64,000 bases of DNA from Terana coerulea (lineage: Eukaryota > Basidiomycota > Agaricomycetes > Polyporales > Phanerochaetaceae). The stretch lies in the NCBI GenBank assembly GCA_024811115.1, contig JAKOGH010000051.1:186001-250000 (forward strand). Direction: 5' to 3'. A program made the translations under genes and the position numbers. The notes below the pieces were generated by a model. The model did no database searches and was not told the DNA's origin. It saw nothing but the letters and a program-made list of their open reading frames with translations. Below, one piece after another: positions 1-11,117 of this stretch (position 1 is the first letter of the stretch; each line of letters begins with the position of its first letter).

Positions 1-172
1 AGACCTACCTAAAAGGCAATGATACAGGGCTAGCGCCATCCCGCCAGCAGCCGTATTTGGGTGATCGGGAGGGACAAAGTGGCTGCGACGTGATGGTCAC
101 GCCCGGGCATTGCCGCATTCTCCCATTCTCCAGGAGAAAAGGAGAATCACCATTTCACAGTCTTTCTGTCCG

Positions 173-2030
173 TTAGGTACCGCGGCCTCTCGCGGACTTT
201 CGAAAATCGCCCGAGGACTGACTCGAGACCGTCAAGGGCGGAGGCAATCGTCAGCGTTTAGGCTGAGGCTCCCATTTTGGGTGATGCGTCCTTGTGAAGC
301 CTCCTCCAAGAATCGCGGAATATCGCACCCCGTCGACCGCGATCCCGCCTGGCGAGACATTTAGGCCTGGCCAGCATCGATGATGTCTATTTGCTTTCAC
401 TCGCCGTGCTCGCCGATGGACGCATCGGCCAGATTAGGTAACGATGCGGACCTCGACCACCTCCGCAGTTTTGACTTGCCGCAAATGGTGTACGGGGTCG
501 CTCCGCTGCCTTGATTTTGAATGCCGTGATCAAAATCAAGAATCCTTTCCCCGCATCCCCTTCCGGCCAATGACGTTCTTACTCTGCGACTGCATTATCC
601 ACGCGCACGGTCAGGTTGCACGGTAAAGTGCCTTGTACCCTCGTCGTCGCTGTTGCCAACCTGACCGTTTTTCCGTCGCTCGCAGCCCCGGAGCATGCGC
701 TCGCGACCCTGAGCATCACCCGCGCATATGCCAGCAAGCCGTCAATCAAATAAATCACAAACACCGGGCGTTTTCACGAGGCCTCTCCCTCCGCATGCAA
801 CTCGCACGCCACGACGACTCCAGTCCCCCAAGTCGCTTGACCCGCCTTCGCCAACACAGTTGGAGCCCAGGCTGTTCATCTCAACGAGCCGTTCCTTCTC
901 GCGGCCCCGCCTTGGCTCTGCCGCAGCGCTCGGCCGCGCACCCGCCAGCGCGGGCACGCACGCTCCCCGTTCCCACCGCCTTCCCGCTCGACTGCGCCAT
1001 CTGCGCCAGCTGTCCGGACCATACCCGCTCGGGCGTCGTCTTCCCAGCCGCGCGCAGCGGCCTAGTGCCTTCCCACCTGGTATGTTATTTTCTGCGCAGG
1101 GTTCCGGCGGCCGAGGACGCCTGTGAGTCTGTTTCCTGCCACGCGGGGACGTGGCACCCCGGGCAGCCACCCCACACTTGCCTCGATCAGGCCAGGTCAA
1201 TGCCAATCAGCGCGAATCCCACATCCCCGCGCGACCGTCCTCGCCACCCGCGCCGGCGCACTTGCGCCCCTAGTACTGTCTCCAGGTCCCCGCCTGCCCC
1301 GCCTTGGGCTCAGTCGGGCCTCGTCCGCGGAAAACAAACCCAGCGAAGGTTCGTGCCTGCTTCGCAACGTCTTTGCGTGCTTCTCGCGCCGCCCGCATGC
1401 TTCGCTCAGGGTCCTCAGGCCGTCGGCAGCGCGAAAATGCACGGCGTGCGGGGGTCATGTGCCCCGCGGGGCTGCGCCACGCTCGTGCGCTGCCCGCCCG
1501 CCGTGCGACGTGCGGGGTCACCGGACGCGTTGCGGGGTATCCCGGCCCGCCTGCGTGCTTTGCCTGCATGTCTGCAGAGGTAAGTCTGTTGTTATTCTGT
1601 TGCTATGGCCACAACGTCATTTGACCGTCGAAGCTTGCAGGATCCATGGCACAGGCCGTGTGCATGGCGGGAAAGGCTGCGTGTACCGCGCACTGTAGCA
1701 ACAGCGAGGGTCTGGTCCCTCGTTGGTAGTTGGTCAGCGGCGAGTCGAATATCATGTTCGCGGTACGGCTTTTTTGGATAGTAGACTGCGGGCCGCGATG
1801 GCACTCGTCCCGTTGATTCACGGTCTCCACAGACGTGCAAGAGACGGTCTCGCGAGCCGGACCCGCCGACGTGACATCAGTTCAATTGGAAGCGCTCTCG
1901 CAAATAGGTGTGTCCAGCAGCCAGCTTCTCTTATCTGGATACTGCTATGCGCCGATTGTTTCAGGCCCTGACCGGTTCTGCTTGGCTTGTGCAAGTGTCT
2001 GGAGCGGGCGGCTTTGTGGCGCAAGAGTTG
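173..2030. repeat. Direct repeat, copy 1
   Basis: This stretch recurs at 15189-17230 in the same orientation, displaced by exactly 15,016 bp over its first kilobase or so. Up to about 1585 the two copies differ only by scattered substitutions and a few small indels. Beyond that the match is patchy (for example around 1850-1965 against 17030-17150) but can be followed to about 2030. No reading frame is conserved as protein: the longest open stretches are broken differently in the two copies. Intron-like units (623-685, 1580-1640, 1908-1964) occur at corresponding places in copy 2. I do not recognise the family. Confidence 0.85.
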
Positions 2031-2639
2031 GCCTGGTAAGATTATGAATGACTGATAGAGATACATAAATATATTATTGGACTACGTCTATGCACTTTAG
2101 TTTACACCAATATAACTTGACTTGCCCACGAACACCAGCTTGTGTCCATCGAGTCAAACGCGCCTCGATGAAAGCGCGCCGGGTGTCCGGCGCTTATGAC
2201 TCGATGCGACTTGTCTTCTCCCACCACCACGACCTCCCGCTTTCTCTGACCTGGGTCGCCATTCGCAACAGCAGCGCCGCTTGGAGAGCTCAACGAAAAC
2301 AAGCCTCTGTGCGACCGGCCCTTTTCCAAGTCGTTGCAATGCCGGCTTCGTTGCGGCGCTTACAACAGGCTCGCCCTCAGTACTGTTCCAGCCACGCCGC
2401 GCGTCATCGCGTCCGCGGAGCTTCTGCCTAGCCATGAGCAGCCCTGGTCAGTCTTTCTTGCATGCGTAGTGATGCATTTTGCTGACCTCTTGTACTTTCT
2501 GCTTTAGATCTGATGATGAATAGGCCCCGCACGCCGTCCGCCAGGCTTCCGACACGCAGGCGTGCAAGCAGACGAGACAATCGGTCAGTGCGGCCGGTTT
2601 TATATTTTGATGCGCACTGACCTCTCGCTTTGCCTCCAG

Positions 2640-5600
2640 ACTCTCTCACGCTTCATTCCCTGCGCAAGCATTGTCATGTCGAGACCAGCCCGAACACAAC
2701 CACAAGTCATTAATCCGAGTCGATACTTCTGCACTGCCGTGCCACGCCTTTTTGTTTTGCGCTACCGTGCTCGGCAACAGCAGAGCCTTCGCAGGGTCGT
2801 TGGACGATTCCCGGCACGACGCACGCCGCTGACGTCGGAACTTCAATGCGACTCGACTGGCCTCTCGCCCGTGCCCACTTGCGCGCAAATCTAGAACGGC
2901 ACGCGTCTTCGATGATCTGCGGCTGTACGAGCCAAAACACCGGTCAGTGCGCTTCTAATCTAGGTTTTCACAGGTGCTTACCGCTATTTCCCATCTGAAG
3001 ACTCAGCTTCTCGCGTGGTGGCTACCGACCGCCGCGCGCTCTGTCTCATCACAACCGCAACGCCTTGATACTGCCCGGACTGTGCGGCCGCAGTGAGCGC
3101 GCTGCGCATTGTTCTGCCCGGCCCAAGAACAGCGGCGCCCTTTCGCGCACAATCCATCTCCGTCTACCGAGACGGCGCAGACTCCCACCTTGCTCCGTGC
3201 TGTAGAACGGGCTGCCCGCCCAGTAGCGAGGGCGACGAGAGACTCTCACACCGCACCGCCATTGCCCCGCAGTGGCCAAGTGGCGAGCAACTACAATGCA
3301 ACGCGTACGGGTGTGTCGATGGGCGTAAACCAGGCTCGGTTCCTATGCCGATGCCCGTTGACATGGCCTATCGCTGCGCACATGATGTCAGCTGCAGGTA
3401 TACGACGAAAGCCAATGACATACCCGGGCCAATGCGGCGGTGCAAGCCGCTTCGTACGTCGCCGTCGCGATCGACCACCCCGCTGCTGGCGGTGCAAAGG
3501 AGCCGATGCCATCCGTGAGCGTGGGACGTGATTCCCCATGCTTGTCAGACGAGACACCATATGCCGCATCGCGGTTTTGAGCCTGCGAAACGGTCGGTAA
3601 CGAGAAGACGCGCGGAGAGCGACGTCAGTCAATAGCACGGGATTTAATGGCAATGGCAACCTACCGAGCAGCATAATGCATATATGGTTTCGCGCATTCA
3701 AGTTGTATCGAAGCACAACCCTCCGATGTCGTCTCGTACATTGCGAGGAGTGGCGGTCGTTGCCACCGGTGTTGGTGATTACCATGCATCTATTTAAGCC
3801 CTATGTTAGGGTTTGGATACACTGTGCGGAACGACGAGGGGGACAGACCATTCAATGACTGCAGTGGACCCATGAGTCGAACTGATGGTGGAGTTGAATG
3901 TTGCGCATGGGGAGTTGCACAGAGTGCGGTGACTTGCTTGCCACGTCCTCGAGATTATACTAGGCGTGGTTATCCAGTCATCTATTACATGGTTAGAACA
4001 TTAATAGAAACAGTCAATACCATAGTGCACCAGTGTATAATATGGACTCACGGTCATGGTGCGTCGATTCAAACAACCGATTGACTATGTGTTACAATAG
4101 AGACTACGAAATGGGATAGCAGTCAGCATACTACAGAGCCTGAAGTCGGAGTTAATGATTACTTACTATGGGCACCACGAAGGAGTTATTGGTAAGCTGC
4201 TGTTCGAACAGCCAACCGCCGCATAGTTGCATGTTGCGCATGGGGAGTTGCGTGAGGGTATGACAGGTGGTACGCCTCGACTTCGAGTTCAGAGCGCAAT
4301 CTTATCCAGATGGTTACATGAGGCTGGAACAATAGACGAGCTTATTAGATCAATAACTGAGTCATTGAGAACATGATCCAGACTTACCAACCCTTGTAGC
4401 ACGTGTATTCAAACAGCAGACGGCAGTATCAACTCGGTCAGATGAGCGCTTGTAGGCCAAAGGGAGTTGAATGTTGCGCATGGGGAGTTGCGGACGGGAT
4501 CTAATGTTGACACATCTGTCATACCGGCATGACTCGCGCCCAATAACACCGTGTCTGATGCGGGTTGCGCATGAGACGTGCGCAGAACGGGGCGACAGCG
4601 CTGTTTCTTGAACCGGGCAATTACAACGGGAGCCTGCAATTATAAAGTGTGTCAATCTCAGGCTAGGACAGGGTAATATAATTATGGACTTACCTCGAGC
4701 AACGGTCCAGAAGTCCATGAACGCGTACTAATCGCTTTTCATCCCGGACGCGCCATTCCGATGGTTTAGGGCGATATTGACGACTCGAGTCGCATGCAAG
4801 GGATGTAAAGGCTCGTCGAGGGGGTCAATACCGGCCATAAACAACTTAGGAAAGTGGGTGTTGAAGATCAGTATGACAAACTGATACTAAAGGTGAATCA
4901 CATACCAGCAATGGAGAGCCGCAACTGAATACATCTGAGACAAATGCAAGGTCAGGTCAGTAATAGTGAACAGGAGGTCAAATCGGCATGCTTGCCTTTG
5001 TAATAGACGCAACTCGGGAGGGGAGACGAGAAAAGCGGCAAGGCGCAAGCGGGAGCGACGCAGGCCATACGAGTCAATGGTGGTGGAGTGCACATGAGTG
5101 TCCAGGAGAGGAAGGGAGGAACGGGGAGAGAAAAGGAGGCTGAGGGGATGGCGTTCTGCGGCATGCTCCTGCCTCTCTTTATACACTCGCTATTCCGAAC
5201 GGCACTGCTCGCCGGCAGAGCACGTCAGCATATGCATCACTTTACTCCGCTAAACCCACGCCTGTTCGGACGAGCTAACAAGCGAGAGGCACCAAAGGAG
5301 TGGACAAGGGCGAGACGCGACGGGCCCGCATATTCTGACATTCTAGCGTACGCGTTGCCAGAGCAGCTCCCGCAGTGTCGTAACCAGTCTGATGAGCGCT
5401 GAGCGCCAAGCCTGAGGCGCGGCCTCGGTTGTCCGATGCGTGTCCGTGCCATCGTATGCTCGGAAGAGGGGAGCGGGCGAGGGCGGGCTTGTTGCAAAAC
5501 GCACACTAAGCAAGCCCCGGAGTGGGCACCTAACAAATGAGGCGCATATTATAGAGATGGGAATGCATGATCCAGATGGTCGCGCACCTCAAAGCAGCAG

Positions 5601-7082
5601 GGAGTCGCGGTGAAGCATGCCCCAACGCGGAGAAGAGGAACTGCGTCCATTGCAGGGCTGCTCGCACGCGAAACAAGCGGATGGGGCGAAGTTCCCTCGT
5701 TACCCGCATCAAGCACACAGTCGCCGGTATTTTTATTGCAAGCCCTGTCTGACGTGGCAGTACCTGCTGGCGAAGCTGGCGAGGACTCGGCGAGAATGCA
5801 CGGAGCGTCAGCAGAATCCCGCGTACTGGGCTACGACCAAGAAAAGAGGCCAGCCAACACCTAGGCCGCATCTGGGCTTTCTGCCCTTGTCAAATCGGGT
5901 CAACTACACATTCCTTCTTGCGAAGAACTATTCGTGAGTGGAAAGAGGCCGGATGGCCCAGTCTCGAAAGTCGAGTCTTAAAAGCAAGCCGCAGCAGAAT
6001 CTGCTCAAAAACATGGTTAGATCTCAAGTAAGCTACGAGCCGCACAATAGATCAAATAATTACTTTAAATACATCCACTTGCCCACTAGGGAGCTGCAGG
6101 AAAGTCCCAGAGGTGGATAACGAGGGTTTGAGATGGACGTCGGGGTCTGGACCGCTGGTTGCACTGCTTACTCTAAATGGTGAGTGGCATCACGTTGTGG
6201 CGGTCGGCGTGATATCGGCATGGCGACCTGCCTCTTTTGACCAAAGTCAGTTTTCTTCTCACACGACCGCTGCTCTGGCCATCGTCAATGAGAACACGGC
6301 CCGGTCCGCTATTGTATCGCTGTAGTGCACTTTCGACTGTGCTCTCAAAGGCAACTTGGTGAACGCTAGAGTCTGCAATGCATACCTCAAAGCGTTACTG
6401 CGACATAAAACCCATTACTTGACGTGTACGACTCCTTTGTAACTCTACGAGTAACACAGGTCATGAGCCCCAAATCAAACCATGAAGCACCTCCATTATG
6501 AGAAGCAGAGTTTAATATAGACACGCAGTCTGGCCGCGAGAGTGCTCGCGAAGCTGTCCCGATTGCCAGTCTGCCACTGCGGCAGCCAGGGGCCATGTTC
6601 AATTTGCGGGCGCCAAAGTAGTTGGCCAGGCGGAAAACAGTCTGAGCACCTTTCACACTTCAACTCTGGGATATTCAGCTCAAAAAGCACACGTAGAGGT
6701 TCCCACTTGATCGAGCTATCGTTTCATACCACTTTAAATGCACTTGGAATGAATGTGTCAGAGGTTTGCCTGGTTTCCCTTCGAGCAGGTCGATCTGAAT
6801 AGGCGCTGTGTCGCCTACTCGTAAGCACTCAAGCCACATACCCTCACCAGGGGTCGAAGGCAGATAACTGCTCGCTTCGCTTGCAACAAGTGCCAAGGTG
6901 ACCCAGGAGTCGGAGATAAGGTGTTAGAATGACACATCCTTAAAATAGTGTGAGAAGATTTGCACAGCCATCACAGCAGTGCCCTCATCCGAGAACCGGC
7001 TTTTCCAGAGTCCATATCTGTCATCTCACTCTCTAATACGTATCAAACTCAAATTGTAAAGAACTGGCATTAAGGAAACAGC
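2640..7082. other. No protein gene recognised
   Basis: About 4.4 kb with only short open frames, most overlapping in several phases and none resembling a known family. It contains the three-copy 20 bp element described separately. The stretch from about 5600 to 5940 has overlapping open frames in all plus-strand phases, which reflects base composition more than coding. Confidence 0.5.
3890..4491 (+). repeat. Three copies of a 20 bp element
   Basis: The 20-mer TGTTGCGCATGGGGAGTTGC occurs exactly at 3899-3918, 4232-4251 and 4472-4491 (spacings 333 and 240 bp). The first and third copies are identical over 29 bp (3890-3918 and 4463-4491). Sequence around the copies is not otherwise repeated, so this is not a simple tandem duplication. 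It could be a short dispersed element end or a binding site; function unknown. Confidence 0.8.
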
Positions 7083-7110
7083 ATAACCTATGAGAAATCT
7101 CATAGGTTAT
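7083..7110. repeat. Perfect hairpin, 13 bp arms
   Basis: ATAACCTATGAGA (7083-7095) is followed after two bases by its exact reverse complement (7098-7110), so the DNA or a transcript could form a 13 bp stem with a two-base spacer. No T-run follows and no gene end is recognised nearby, so it is not called a terminator. Confidence 0.75.
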
Positions 7111-8319
7111 ATTATTTCCTTGGTGTCAGCTCTATGTTCACAGCATGCTAAGTGTGAGAAGGTCCTAAAAACAAACCCTGCCAAGATGTCCGTAAGCATG
7201 AGTATGGCCATCACAGATGCTAAGCAACAGTGGATAGCCGACGTGCAAGACAGACTAGAAATTCCCTTAGAAATGTGCCTGAATGACAGCTCATGTTTTG
7301 ATGCAACGGAATGGAGGCTTACGTGGCACTCACAGTACTTACCCATTCTAGTCACCAGCTCTTAGTGGCCGAAGCCGCCGAGGCACAATTTGCAGTTTCG
7401 GGGGACAGGCTCGTCTACCTTGGAGTCATACCACACACTCTGCCCAACGGAACCAACCTCCCCACACCTCTGCAGCTCACAGAATTATTGTGACACACAC
7501 CATCACTTTCCAACACCTACGTCCTGCCGCCGCCACTCCTGCCAGCAATACCAGAGGGCTGCCGAGATTTCCCACGAACTCACTCGACATCGTCATGCGG
7601 CCGCCTCAGCAAGGACTCGCCGAGACACATCAACTTTCCATTGGGCCCGGACGCGGACTCATACATGCTCCAAGCATTGTCGTGCACATCCCAGCGAGCC
7701 CAGGTAAATGACTTTATCATGTGTCGCCGACCCTCCGTGCTGACCTTGCGTAGACGTCCGGGACAGCAGACGCAAAGTGAGGTCGAGGGCCCTCCACTCG
7801 AGAGGCTGTAGACCCGCCCTGGGATGAAACACTGCATGCTGCAAGCGGCGTCGGCACGACGCAGGCAGGGCACGCCGGCGGCAAGGATGGACAGAGAAAG
7901 TCATGGAGGGCAGCACACAGTGCTCCGGAGCATCGCAGCGACGGCGCGAGCCGTCCTTCTCGACGCCGTCGACGGCCAAGGTAAGCATTTCCGCCGCGTT
8001 CGCGAGACCCGCCGTGCTGACCTTGCGTAGACACCCGCAAGACGCCGAGAAACGGAAAACAAGGGTTGACTGGCGCACCTCCGCCGCAGGATGCGTCGAC
8101 TAGCGGCGGGACGACGCACGTCGGCGCGACGCCGACGGGGCGCTGAGCGGGGCAGCGAGACTATCCACGCTCACATTGTGCGGATACCAGAAAAACGAAC
8201 GCAACGCGGGGATGGCCGTTCTTCCTCCGGAGGACGTGTCGGTCCGCTCTGGGAGGCAGCGCGACGCCGGCGCGGCGGCGAGCATGAGGCGGGCTCCCGC
8301 GGGGCGCGGCGGGGACGGG
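7111..8319. other. No protein gene recognised; start of GC-rich tract
   Basis: The sequence changes from average composition to strongly GC-rich near 7.5 kb. It contains two of the intron-like units (7704-7753 and 7981-8030) whose last bases are almost the same (GTGCTGACCTTGCGTAG), so they are probably copies of one another. No coding frame is supported. Confidence 0.45.
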
Positions 8320-10030
8320 GAGACTGCCGTTCCGCGATGGATCGGCTTCCGGCGGGCAGGCCCCTGGTGGTGCGCATCGGTCCATGTGCAAAGGCGCGCG
8401 CGCAGACTAGCTGTCCGCCACGGGTCCCGTCGTGGCTCTGCGCCTGCGGCGTGCAGCGCTGCGGCATCCAACTTGCTGAACGGCGCCAGCCAGTGTGACG
8501 CGCCACCGCACCGTCCAAGCGCAGGGCGCGGCCGTGCGTACCCCGACGGGGGCGACGGCGCGGTGCCGCCGCCGTCCGCGCGACGGCCGTTTTGGCCGTT
8601 CCGCAACGGATCGCCGTCCCGCGAGCTGCGTCCTGGCGGCGTGCGCGCGTGGGTGCCTATGACTCAGAGCCCCAGCGACGCCAGACGGACCAAGCAGTCG
8701 GAGTCGACGGGGACGTCCGTCGTACGCGTTGCCCCACGACAACGGCGCGCGGGGCGTCGGGTGCCGTCCTAATGGGGTCGCGCTGCTTGCAGAGGGCTGG
8801 GAGACTGCCGTCTCGCGATGGATCGGCGTCCGGTGGACAGGGCCTGGTGGTGCACGTCGTCGGTCCATGTGCAAAGGCGCGAGCGCGAGCTCGCAGAGCA
8901 ACTGTCCGCCACGGGCCCCGTCGAGGCTCTGCGCCCGCGGCGCGCAGCGCTGCGGCGTTCAACTTGCATACCGGCGCCGGCCAGTGCGCTGCGCCACCGC
9001 GCCGTCCGCGCGACAGCCCTTGTTGCCGTTCCGCAACGGATCGTCGTCCCGCGAGCCGCGCGCGGCGTCCTCGCGGTGTGCGCGCGTGAATGCCGATGGC
9101 TCCGCGCCCCAGCGATAGACCACGCAGCCGGATTCAACGGGGGCGGCGGCGACGGCACGTCCGCGCGACGGCCGTTTTGGCCGTTCCGCAACGGATCGCC
9201 GTCCCGCGAGCTGGGAGCGGTGTCCTGGCGGCGTGCGTGCGTGGGTCCCGATGGCTCCGAGCCCCAGCAACGCCCGACGGACCATACGGCCCGATTCGAC
9301 GGGCGCGACGCGCGGGGCGTCCCACGAGGGACGCCGCGCGCGGCTGGTGCGGTTTGGGCGGCGTCGTGCTGCTTGCGAGAGGGGCTCGGCTGGGCTGGTG
9401 GTCGGTGAGGTGCCTGCGCGGACGAGTCTCACGGTCAGTCGCGTGCCTTTCCCCAGAACACGCGAGAGACACTGACCTCGTTCGCACTTTGTGCCCGTAA
9501 AGGTCCGTGTCGGCGTGGTCGCCGTGCCGTTCGTGCGCAGAGGCACGCACGGCCACGTGTGGCCATCCCGCCATGGATCAGCGTCCAGGGAGCCAAGGTC
9601 TGCCGGGAGACGAGGTGTGGGTGGGTGCTGCTGCTGTCACACAGCGGCGGAGCTGACCTTCGTTCGGAAGCTCGCTGCCGAGTGTGCACGGCTATGCGTG
9701 CCCGGGAACGGCCCATTCGTCGTTCCGCAACAGAATGCCGTCCGCAGACCGACGCCCGTGCACTCCAAAGGACGAGGTCTTGCCGCCCAGGTCGCGTCCG
9801 AGGCTTTGGCACGCACGAGAGCGACGACCGCGCGGCCGGAGAGCGCGCTATGTGTGGCCGCCGGAGGTGAGTTGTCGAATTGTACTGCGAGATGACGGCG
9901 CACTGAGCCGGGCCCGGTGTCCTTAGCGACTGTGCACCCGTGTGCACCCATTGAGGCCGCCCAACCGCCTGGAATGTGCGTTCGAGAGGCCGAGTTTGCC
10001 GTTCTACAACAGATTGACGTCCGGCGGGCA
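8320..10030 (+). repeat. Degenerate repeated module, about eight copies
   Basis: A core resembling CCGTTCCGCAACGGATCG followed by CGTCC and a GCG-rich tail recurs near 8326, 8590, 8809, 9027, 9181, 9570, 9720 and 9999. The copies at 8590, 9027 and 9181 are the closest; those at 8326 and 8809 form a second subtype with GATGGATCGG and share about 200 bp of downstream sequence including GGTCCATGTGCAAAGGCG. The core holds a small inverted repeat (CCGTT..AACGG). Spacing varies from about 150 to 390 bp, so it is a decayed, partly rearranged array. Open frames over it are shadows of high GC. Confidence 0.7.
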
Positions 10031-10455
10031 ACACCCTTAGCGTAACTCTGCCGGCGCTGCGCCCTTGGGCGCACGGCGGGTTATGGTGTTGCGAAGGCGT
10101 TGCGTGCGAGGGCGAGGCTGTAGACGCGAACGAAAGGTGAGTTTTTGCATTTATTGGACAGGAAGTGCGCGTACTGACCTGAAGCCCGGTTTTCCAGACA
10201 GCCCCTGCTCGAATGCTCCACTCGCAAGCAGTGCCCCCGAGTAGTCGATCCCGGACCTTTCACGACAGAGATGGCTCCGGTGACCGAGGACGGTGGGGAG
10301 ACGGGGCGCGCGACGTCTTGGCGTGTGCGAGGCGGTTGCGCGCACCTCGCGTGGTGGAGTGGTCAGGCAGAGCCCCTGTGCAAGCGCATATGAGGTGAGT
10401 TTTCGCTCTGTGGCACGGCAGTTGGGATGTACTGACCTGTGCCTGATGTTTGCAG

Positions 10456-10876
10456 AGAGCCGGTGGTTAGCCGCATGCGAGGGTCTTGTTTACACTGACG
10501 GCGTGCCACTCATGGGGCAGATCGCGACCAGGAGCCGGATTTGAAGGTTTGGCGAGTGGACGCGCTTCATGCAGTCAGCACGGCGGTTGAGGCGCGATTG
10601 CGTGCAGAAGGGGCTGTGACGCGAGGAAGCTGTTCAGCCTCTGTGAGTGATGAACGGGGCCAAGGAACCGACGCGAGTCGAGTGGGCGAGGGAGCATGAG
10701 GGCCGAGGGTGAGAGTGCATACAGCCGACGAAACGCCTGAGGAAGCCCGGCGGGATGTGTGAGCGATCGCGGGGCACACCATGCGGGAAAGGAAGCCTAC
10801 TGATAACTATGTCCCTTGTACTGCCCTTTCTCGTGTTTTTCGATAACACATAAACACCTCAGGAGGGCGGAGTGCT
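10456..10876. other. No gene recognised
   Basis: Flank between the last intron-like unit and the target duplication of the 4 kb element. Only short frames are present and I see no motif in it. Confidence 0.5.
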
Positions 10877-10883
10877 GTCAGTT
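10877..10883. repeat. Left target-site duplication
   Basis: The heptamer GTCAGTT lies directly outside the left terminal repeat and is found again directly outside the right terminal repeat (14912-14918). Confidence 0.7.
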
Positions 10884-11117
10884 CACCTATGCAGCCCACC
10901 ATCACGCCCTAATCAGTGGGCAGGATCCGGCTCGACAACGCGCCTGATCTGTGATAAATCTGGTCGTTTCTCTTGCCCGTGGAGAAATAGCTGGAGAAAT
11001 ATGCCCAGGCACTGTGACCGCAAGCTCTCCTCGGCTATCCCCGTGCCCCGCCCCGGCCCTCTGCCTTCCCGCCCTTTCCGCCGGCGTTTTCCCGCCGCCC
11101 CTTCCTGATATGGCTCC
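10884..11117 (+). repeat. Long inverted repeat, left arm
   Basis: These 234 bp recur in inverted orientation at 13831-14063 with very few differences. The outer end is the CACCTATGCA terminus of the 4 kb element, so the internal copy carries a second element end. Confidence 0.85.

Larger units (their letters stand above)
623..10455 (+). other. Series of intron-like units without a long reading frame
   Basis: At least ten plus-strand stretches of 50-63 bp have all three marks of a basidiomycete intron: GT(A/C/G)AGT-like donor, a CTGAC or similar branch site and a C/TAG acceptor. They are 623-685, 1580-1640, 1908-1964, 2447-2507, 2584-2639, 7704-7753, 7981-8030, 9867-9926, 10137-10197 and 10395-10455. 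Sequence between them is GC-rich, with short frames that do not join into a recognisable protein. This suggests a spliced transcript (non-coding, or coding and decayed), or a repeat family that carries introns. Transcription is not shown by the sequence. Confidence 0.4.

Noticed and set aside
633..1583. Plus-strand open frame of 316 codons in direct repeat copy 1
   Set aside because: The corresponding frame in copy 2 is broken at different places, composition is Arg/Ala/Pro-rich as expected for chance frames in GC-rich DNA, and intron-like units lie within or beside it.
8100..9574. Many overlapping frames of 130-200 codons on both strands
   Set aside because: All six phases are open over the GC-rich module array; translations are Arg/Ala/Pro-rich and do not follow the repeat units.
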